Shown: piece by piece, positions 16,291-21,732 of the stretch
Layout of the letters: the number at the start of each line of letters is the position of its first letter
How positions within the stretch are numbered: position 1 is the first letter of the stretch
Assembly (NCBI GenBank): GCA_947072805.1
Contig: CAMTJK010000019.1
Coordinates: 1 to 21,732, forward strand
Direction: 5' to 3'
Source of the DNA: an uncultured Prevotella sp.
GTDB taxonomy: Bacteria > Bacteroidota > Bacteroidia > Bacteroidales > Bacteroidaceae
DNA: 21,732 nucleotides
Program-made: the position numbers and the translations under genes
The notes under the pieces: generated by a model
The model's database searches: none
Seen by the model: the letters and a program-made list of their open reading frames with translations, nothing else
Told to the model about the DNA's origin: nothing

Positions 16291-17541
16291 ATGAAAAAAA
16301 TTATTATTACATTGGTATTGTTTTTTTATCTATCCATTGCCGTTAGCATGGCACAGGATAATTACAGCTTTGATTTTACCAAAACATTACCCTCTTACTC
16401 TGACTCGATTGGTTTTGGTTATGATATTTTAAAGACACCAAACAATAAGAAATATGAACCTTTTTACTTTTCTGTAAAAGTTCCAGATGGTAACTATAAA
16501 ATAAAAATAGAAATTGGTTCAAAGAAGACTGCTGGTGAAACAACAGTTAGAGCAGAAAATAGGCGCTTATTTGTGGAGAATCTTAAAACGAATAAGGGCG
16601 AATTTAAAACAGTAGAATTTATTGTAAATAAACGCTCCCCCAGGATAAATGATAAAGAAAATGTCAAACTAAAACCGAGAGAGAAAAGTTATCTTAATTG
16701 GGATGACAAATTAACTTTGGAAATAAATGGAAAGAAACCGGTTATTAGAACAATCACAATTGAAGAAGATGATAAATGTCCAACAGTTTACTTGTGTGGC
16801 AATTCAACAGTTGTAGACCAGAGCAATGAACCGTGGGCAAGCTGGGGGCAAATGGTTACCAGATGGTTCGATTCAAATATTTCTATCAGTAATCACGCAG
16901 AAAGTGGTTTGACTGCAGGTAGTTTTATAGCTCAGAACAGACTTGCAAAAATATTATCTACAATAAAAGCTGGTGATTGGGTAATATGTGAATTCGGTCA
17001 CAATGACGAAAAAGAAAAAGGTCCGGGTTCTGGTGCTTGGTATCATTATTCTCGCAATTTAAAAATATTTATTGATAATGTCAGGGCAAAAGATGCAAAT
17101 ATTATATTCTGCACTCCAACTCAGAGAAGAAATTTTGACCAAACACATAAATTTATAAAAGACACTCACGGAGATTTTCCTGCAGCAATGAAAGCCGTAG
17201 CTGCTCGTGAGAACGTGCCGATTATAGATTTACACCAAAAGACGAAGATCTTTTTTGAAACATTAGGATATGAAAACAGTAAAAAAGCATTAGTGCATTA
17301 TCCTAAGAATTCTTTTCCAGGGCAAGAACGAGATTTAGCAGATAATACACATTTCAATGCATATGGAGCTTATGAGGTTGCAAAAATGGTTGTAATGGGT
17401 ATTAAACAGCTTGATTTACCTTTAGCAAATTATATAAAATCAGACTATAAAGATTTCAATCCGAACAAGCCGGATGATTGGAGTACTTTTGAGTGGATTC
17501 CAGCATCCTGCATCGATATCATTAAACCTGATGGAAATTGA
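16291..17541 (+). CDS. SGNH rhamnogalacturonan acetylesterase-like enzyme (CE12 type)
   Basis: This 416-residue exported esterase probably removes acetyl groups from rhamnogalacturonan. The frame is open from an ATG at 16249, but the signal peptide (MKKIIITLVLFFYLSIAVSMAQ) starts at 16291, so I chose that start. Residues 22-160 form a beta-sandwich ending in SYLNWDDKLTLEING, seen in two-domain Bacteroidetes members. The SGNH core has block I LCGNSTVVDQ (nucleophile Ser172), a block II glycine in HAESGLTAGS, block III EFGHND (Asn238) and block V DNTHFNAYGA (Asp351, His354). The first block reads GNST rather than GDST; I recall this as common in the clade. The GH106 gene starts 26 bases later, so both likely act on the same polysaccharide. 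Confidence 0.88.
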   Translation: MKKIIITLVLFFYLSIAVSMAQDNYSFDFTKTLPSYSDSIGFGYDILKTPNNKKYEPFYFSVKVPDGNYKIKIEIGSKKTAGETTVRAENRRLFVENLKTNKGEFKTVEFIVNKRSPRINDKENVKLKPREKSYLNWDDKLTLEINGKKPVIRTITIEEDDKCPTVYLCGNSTVVDQSNEPWASWGQMVTRWFDSNISISNHAESGLTAGSFIAQNRLAKILSTIKAGDWVICEFGHNDEKEKGPGSGAWYHYSRNLKIFIDNVRAKDANIIFCTPTQRRNFDQTHKFIKDTHGDFPAAMKAVAARENVPIIDLHQKTKIFFETLGYENSKKALVHYPKNSFPGQERDLADNTHFNAYGAYEVAKMVVMGIKQLDLPLANYIKSDYKDFNPNKPDDWSTFEWIPASCIDIIKPDGN

Positions 17542-17567
17542 AATAAAAAAACAACATCAATAAGACA

Positions 17568-20189
17568 ATGAGAAGATTATCAACAATTATCTTTGTATTA
17601 AGCATTTGGGGCATTTATAATGCATCAGCTCAGAGCTGGCCTGCTGTTACAGCAGAAACAAAGCCCGGTGCTCGGTGGTGGTGGTTGGGTTCTGCTGTTA
17701 ATGAAAAGGACCTGAAATGGAATATGGAAGAATATTCCAAAACCGGATTGGGAGCACTTGAGATAACTCCATTATATGGTGTGAAAGGCAACGATGCAAA
17801 TAATCTTCAATTTCTATCCATGCCTTGGATGAATATTCTCAAATATGTTGAGGAGCAAGGCGTTCGTAATAATATCCTGATAGATATGAACAATGGTACC
17901 GGATGGCCCTTTGGAGGACCAGAGGTTCCTGTTAGTGAAGCAGCTGCAAAACTGGCATATACAGATACCATTGTATATGGAAAGGATTTACGTTCCGGCA
18001 TTGACGTAAATATTAAAGAAGTAAAAGAAAAAAAATATGCAACGCTCCAAAGGTCAATGGCATATGGGGAAAATGAGGTTATAGATTTAACGTCGTATGT
18101 TTCATCCGATGGCTTGTTAAAATGGGATAAGGCTCCAAAGAAGAAACAGTATCAAATAATTACTGTATACTGTTCAAGAACTCGGCAACAAGTTAAGAGA
18201 GCGGCACCAGGTGGAGAAGGATATGTCATTGATCATTTTGACAGAGATGCTGTAGCACATTATTTACAACGGTTTGAAAAGGCGTTCGATAATTCATCAT
18301 CCCCCTACCCTCACTCTTTTTTCAATGATTCTTACGAGGTATACAAGGCAAATTGGACGCCAAAGATATTTGAAGAATTTGAAAAACGTAGAGGCTATAA
18401 ATTAGAAGAGCATTTTCTTGAGCTTTTAGGAGAAAAAGAGGATAAAGATAATAAAGTACTTATTGATTATCGTGAAACTCTAAGTGATTTGTTGTTGGAG
18501 AATTTCACCGAGCAGTGGACGTCATGGGCTCATTCACATGGAGTTAAGACAAGAAATCAGGCACATGGATCGCCAGCAAATCTTATAGATATATATTCTG
18601 CTGTAGATATACCAGAGATAGAGGGTTTTGGACTATCAGATTTCGGAATTAAAGGTCTCAGAACAGATGTCGGTTTTACAAGAAAGAATGACAGTGATGT
18701 TTCTATGTTGAAGTATGCTTCTTCTGCAGCACATATAAATGGCAAGAAACTGGTTAGTAGTGAAACCTTCACATGGCTGACCGAACACTTTCGTACTTCA
18801 TTGTCGCAATGCAAGCCGGACATAGATCTTATGTTCACATGCGGTGTAAATAACATGTATTTTCACGGTACGTGTTATTCACCCCAAAACGATGCGTGGC
18901 CAGGATGGAAATTCTATGCGTCAATTGATATGAGTCCGACAAACAGTATATGGCATGACGCTCCTTTTCTTATGAAATACATCGAACGTTGCCAAAGTTT
19001 CCTGCAAATGGGAAAACCGGACAATGATTTTTTGGTTTATTTGCCTGTTCGTGATATGTGGTCTGCAAGGTCTGGTAAGGGGCCCGGTTCCCTGCTAATG
19101 CAATTTGATATTCATTCAATGAAGAAAAAAGCGCCCGACTTTATACAGAGCATACTAGAAATAGATAAAGCCGGATACGATTGTGATTATATAAGCGAGA
19201 AATATCTTCTTACAACAACATTCCGGGATGGCATGCTTGAGACAGCAGCCGGTACTCGATATCACGCACTAATTATCCCCGGTAGCGGTAATATGCCACA
19301 ACATGTAAAGGAGCATATAAACAAACTTAAATCTGAAGGAGCAAAAATTATATATGGAACATCACAAAAGGAAATGGCATCAGCAGCCAGGCCAGAACTG
19401 ATGCGTACAGATTTAGGGTTGAGAGCTATCAGAAGACAAAACGATTCTGGGTATCACTATTTTATAGCAAACCTTACCCCGAATGATATCAGTGCTAAGG
19501 TGCCATTGGGTGTAAAATTCAAAGATGCACGTTGGTTTAATCCGCTTGATGGTAGTATTTATAAGACAGACATATCAACAGATAGCATACTTATAAATCT
19601 GAAAAGCGGTGAATCCATGATACTTCAAACATACAATCAACCATTGCAAGAACCAAAGCCACAGATGCCACGCAGAGACGATAACGTATGTAAGATAGTG
19701 AACGGTAACTGGACATTGGAATTCAAAAACAGTGCACCACTTGTCTCAACAAAGTTTACTTTAGACCATTTACAAACGTGGGAGAATCTTGATGATGATT
19801 CCGTCAAGGTAACAATGGGTACAGGAACATACACCACTCACATTACAATGAACAACCAGGAATCATCCCATAACTGGCAGATTGACTTAGGAGATGTACG
19901 CGAGAGTGCACGTGTATATATCAATGACCGTTTTATTGGTTGTGCATGGTCTGTACCTTACACATTGAACTGCATTAATGCCTTCAAACCTGGAGATAAC
20001 ACCATTAGAATAGAGGTTACCAATCTTCCTGCTAATAGAATTGCAGAATTAGACAGAAAGGGAGTAAATTGGCGGAAGTTCAATGAAATCAACATCGTCG
20101 ATATCAATTATAAGAAAACAGGATATGAGAATTGGACACCTGTAAAAAGTGGATTGAATTCTGAAATAAAATTATACAGATTGCTGTAG
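17568..20189 (+). CDS. GH106 family alpha-L-rhamnosidase
   Basis: This 873-residue secreted enzyme is expected to release alpha-linked L-rhamnose from pectic rhamnogalacturonan. Residues 1-21 are a signal peptide (MRRLSTIIFVLSIWGIYNASA). Family hallmarks are ARWWWLGSAVNEKDLKWNME (35-54), GALEITPLYGVKG (63-75) and NGTGWPFGGPEVP (108-120). Likely catalytic acids are Glu257 in FNDSYEV and Glu399 in SSETFTWL, by analogy with the characterised Bacteroides GH106 enzyme. The last 170 residues form a galactose-binding-like beta-sandwich (ARVYINDRFIGCAW, DNTIRIEVTNLPANRI). It is shorter than the roughly 1100-residue characterised member but shows no gap in the core. It is the last gene of the block and is followed by a terminator-like hairpin. 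Confidence 0.92.
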   Translation: MRRLSTIIFVLSIWGIYNASAQSWPAVTAETKPGARWWWLGSAVNEKDLKWNMEEYSKTGLGALEITPLYGVKGNDANNLQFLSMPWMNILKYVEEQGVRNNILIDMNNGTGWPFGGPEVPVSEAAAKLAYTDTIVYGKDLRSGIDVNIKEVKEKKYATLQRSMAYGENEVIDLTSYVSSDGLLKWDKAPKKKQYQIITVYCSRTRQQVKRAAPGGEGYVIDHFDRDAVAHYLQRFEKAFDNSSSPYPHSFFNDSYEVYKANWTPKIFEEFEKRRGYKLEEHFLELLGEKEDKDNKVLIDYRETLSDLLLENFTEQWTSWAHSHGVKTRNQAHGSPANLIDIYSAVDIPEIEGFGLSDFGIKGLRTDVGFTRKNDSDVSMLKYASSAAHINGKKLVSSETFTWLTEHFRTSLSQCKPDIDLMFTCGVNNMYFHGTCYSPQNDAWPGWKFYASIDMSPTNSIWHDAPFLMKYIERCQSFLQMGKPDNDFLVYLPVRDMWSARSGKGPGSLLMQFDIHSMKKKAPDFIQSILEIDKAGYDCDYISEKYLLTTTFRDGMLETAAGTRYHALIIPGSGNMPQHVKEHINKLKSEGAKIIYGTSQKEMASAARPELMRTDLGLRAIRRQNDSGYHYFIANLTPNDISAKVPLGVKFKDARWFNPLDGSIYKTDISTDSILINLKSGESMILQTYNQPLQEPKPQMPRRDDNVCKIVNGNWTLEFKNSAPLVSTKFTLDHLQTWENLDDDSVKVTMGTGTYTTHITMNNQESSHNWQIDLGDVRESARVYINDRFIGCAWSVPYTLNCINAFKPGDNTIRIEVTNLPANRIAELDRKGVNWRKFNEINIVDINYKKTGYENWTPVKSGLNSEIKLYRLL

Positions 20190-20219
20190 AATTGTTTAAA
20201 TTAAAAGTCTATAATTATT

Positions 20220-20266
20220 ATTGCCCATAAAAGTCATATACCGATTTTAGGGGCAATATTATTTTA
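20220..20266 (+). terminator. Terminator after GH106
   Basis: ATTGCCC (20220-20226) pairs with GGGCAAT (20251-20257) around a 24-base loop, followed by ATTATTTTA. Flanking AT bases extend the pairing imperfectly. It stands 31 bases after the GH106 stop codon. Confidence 0.6.
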
Positions 20267-20288
20267 CTTGCCTAAATATACGAATTAA

Positions 20289-20320
20289 GGCCCACGGAAT
20301 AACAGTGTATTCCATGAGCC
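20289..20320 (-). terminator. Terminator of the truncated small-protein gene
   Basis: On the minus strand a 13-bp stem pairs GGCTCATGGAATA (20320-20308) with TATTCCGTGGGCC (20301-20289) around a 6-base loop, with two G-T pairs. It is followed by TTAATTCGTATATTT. The same pairs are C-A mismatches on the plus strand, so the structure belongs to the minus-strand transcript. Confidence 0.6.
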
Positions 20321-20365
20321 TCTTTAGAATGTGTAGGCTATTATAGTCACACGCAGTGACAGTTG

Positions 20366-20491
20366 TCACCACATGTCATCGTCGTCATCTGATGTTCTGC
20401 CTCCAACAATTCTGTATGTTACTGCTGAAGCTTGCAGTAATTGATGTGTTCCCACTTCATACACCTTCATCTCAGGCTTGATATATTTTTT
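20366..20491 (-). pseudogene. 3' part of a small acidic-tailed protein gene, cut by the IS
   Basis: In the minus direction an open frame of 41 codons runs from the edge of the insertion sequence to a TGA at 20366. It begins KKYIKPEMKVYEVGTHQLL and ends GGRTSDDDDDMW. The pattern KKxYxKPEMxVxEVxxxxLL is familiar from many short Bacteroidetes proteins of about 50-70 residues and unknown function. The frame stops within the IS terminal repeat, so the 5' end has been lost or lies beyond the right edge of the window. A matching terminator follows at 20289-20320. The family resemblance is from memory; the truncation is seen directly. Confidence 0.65.
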
Positions 20492-20493
20492 GG

Positions 20494-20516
20494 TTCATCC
20501 GACATTTCGAGTGATA
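20494..20516 (+). repeat. Left terminal inverted repeat of the IS
   Basis: These 23 bases are the exact reverse complement of 21698-21720. Similarity stops abruptly on the inner side (CGGCAA against GTGTCT). Confidence 0.92.
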
Positions 20517-20533
20517 CGGCAATCATGTAGGGC

Positions 20534-21631
20534 CTATAGTCTTAGTTTAAAGTAATGCTCATCCCTAAATCCATATGCCGTTCTTTTCATTACCTTTATT
20601 TTGTTATTGATACCCTCTACCTTTCCTGTCGAGATATGGCAATCATACCATGCAAGTATACCGGTTCTGTGTGCCATTATGGTAGCAGCCATTTTTACCA
20701 GTTGCTGAACTTTACTCTCCTGAGCTTGCCTTATCCAATCAAGCATAACCTTTTCAGTCTCTTCCTTATTAATCTGGGTCCAAATTTACCGGAGTTGCTC
20801 TTTTAGATAGTATGCTTGTGAGAGAGGCTTGTTCATTTCCAATGCATTATCAAGCCTTGTCTTATACTCTTTGTCAAAGATGTCCTCTCCATTACTCAAG
20901 AGTAGGTATCGTGTGCCTTTCAGCACTTTACGTTTGTTGATGTCTTTTTCCATGGGACAATTTTCATATACCAATGATATGAAAGCCGCCGAGAGGTCTG
21001 TTGCAACATACTTTATGTCAATACTTTTCCTTCCAATTCGATTCCAAAATCCTTCTAAGGCATCTTTTCTCTTTCCGTCCCCGTCATATATGATACGGCC
21101 GCTTTTCAAGTCAACCACGATTGTCTTATATACATGCCCTTTGCGGACAGCAAACTCATCTATGCCAATACTCTCTACACCATTCAAGAGAATGGGGAGC
21201 GTAATGATTTTCAAGATGGCGGGTATGTATCTCTTTGACGATATCCCAAGATACGCCCAATAAATTGGCGGTATCTTTCAAGGTCATGCCACGCAACAAA
21301 ACGACTACGTATTTTGCGAAACGGTGGGTATAGCCACAACTGCCTGTTGCAAAAGGTATCTTCTCTTGACGGTCGTAATCACAATCCTTGTTCTTACATT
21401 TGTATCGTTGGACTTTCATACGGATTATGACCTTCTTTCCACCTATTGGAAGTCCAATAAAGTCACGTATGCGAAAACCATTCTTGACCAAATGACGGTG
21501 GCCATACTTTGGACATTCTTTTTGCGATCTTTTGCTTCAACATGCAAGATAATTGTGTTACCTTTGTATTCTTCACAAGTGCATTTGTGGGTATAAAGAC
21601 CCCAAGCATGATATAGAAAACTGCTGTTCAT
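20534..21631 (-). pseudogene. ISL3-family transposase, frameshifted and interrupted
   Basis: Four pieces of one DDE transposase lie in order on the minus strand. 21631 to about 21515 is the N-terminus (MNSSFLYHAWGLYTH). About 21515 to 21185 carries the zinc-binding part and a helix-turn-helix (YKCKNKDCDYD, LKDTANLLGVSWDIVKEIH). About 21185 to 20786 has the first two catalytic acids (SIGIDEF and VATDLSAAF). 20785 to 20534 has the last (KVEGINNKIK). The first break is a net one-base loss near an A-run at 21515-21524, and the second a one-base gain (or two-base loss) near 21185. The third is an in-frame TAA at 20786-20788 between KEQLR and IWTQINKEE. All three catalytic residues remain, so decay looks recent, but no functional protein can be made. 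Confidence 0.88.
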
Positions 21632-21697
21632 AACTGTACATTTGTTGGTCGTAATTCAAATATACAATTTGTTCAGCGGTTTTCCTTTTTAAGACAC

Positions 21698-21720
21698 TAT
21701 CACTCGAAATGTCGGATGAA
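21698..21720 (-). repeat. Right terminal inverted repeat of the IS
   Basis: This is the exact reverse complement of 20494-20516. The transposase start codon lies 66 bases further in, at 21631. Confidence 0.92.
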
Positions 21721-21732
21721 GCGTAAAGATTT

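Larger units (their letters stand above)
20492..21722 (-). mobile_element. Decayed ISL3-family insertion sequence
   Basis: The element is about 1.23 kb, bounded by perfect 23-base terminal inverted repeats at 20494-20516 and 21698-21720, each starting TTCATCCGACATTTCG when read inward. One further G on each side (20493 / 21722 region) gives partly matching GG/GC ends. It contains one transposase gene in the minus direction, broken at three points. ISL3 elements normally make 8-base target duplications; comparing 20484-20491 with the bases after 21720 shows none, and only 10-12 bases of right flank are available. Confidence 0.88.

Noticed and set aside
5608..20189. A complete polysaccharide utilisation locus
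   Set aside because: No SusC, SusD or hybrid two-component regulator is present, and housekeeping genes separate GH43 from the CE12-GH106 pair.
20356..20369. GTGACA-GT-TGTCAC palindrome at the stop codon of the truncated small-protein gene
   Set aside because: The two-base centre is too tight for a hairpin, and it sits at a gene end where an operator is unlikely; probably chance.
1..21732. CRISPR array, tRNA, rRNA or riboswitch
   Set aside because: No regularly spaced repeats, no clover-leaf or rRNA-like stretches and no known riboswitch core were seen on either strand by eye.

Overview
The window looks like a chromosomal segment of a Bacteroidales bacterium, most like Prevotella or a close relative. 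The evidence is the AT-rich sequence, several promoters of the Bacteroidetes type (TTTG, about 19-20 bases, then TAnnTTTG), a short primary sigma factor of the Bacteroidetes kind, a DUF5686 outer-membrane protein, and secreted pectin-type enzymes. The genus is an inference; no rRNA or tRNA gene is visible to settle it.

Layout. Positions 1-90 hold the last 28 codons of an unidentified plus-strand gene. nifJ (pyruvate:ferredoxin oxidoreductase) fills 241-3819 on the minus strand, with a strong terminator hairpin at 181-217. Upstream of it lies an AAA ATPase of the AAA_14 kind (3874-5061, minus). After a 546-base spacer come an uncharacterised ATP-grasp protein and a secreted GH43 glycosidase (5608-8329, plus), which overlap by 62 bases in different frames. 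A three-gene minus-strand operon follows (DUF3298 lipoprotein, rsmG, glyoxalase-II-like hydrolase; 10527-8427). It is divergent from a plus-strand pair, a HAD phosphatase and panB (10646-12138). Then come a DUF5686 outer-membrane protein and the primary sigma factor (12417-15364, minus). The plus-strand block 15589-20189 encodes a small secreted protein, a CE12-type SGNH acetylesterase and a GH106 alpha-L-rhamnosidase. The right end is a dead ISL3-family insertion sequence (about 20492-21722) with 23-bp perfect terminal repeats. It abuts the 3' end of a small protein gene (20366-20491).

How the genes work together. nifJ, rsmG, panB and the sigma factor are housekeeping. The GH43, CE12 and GH106 enzymes all carry export signals and together suggest use of rhamnogalacturonan or related pectin. 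No SusC/SusD pair, sulfatase or hybrid two-component regulator is in the window, so this is not a complete polysaccharide utilisation locus as seen here.

I see no clearly new multi-gene system. The most interesting points are the ATP-grasp protein whose gene runs into the GH43 signal-peptide region, the AAA_14 ATPase with altered Walker B and C-terminal motifs, the small poly-Asp-tailed protein cut by the IS, a 15-base inverted repeat around a 136-base spacer at 12215-12380, and a possible short RNA at 146-217.
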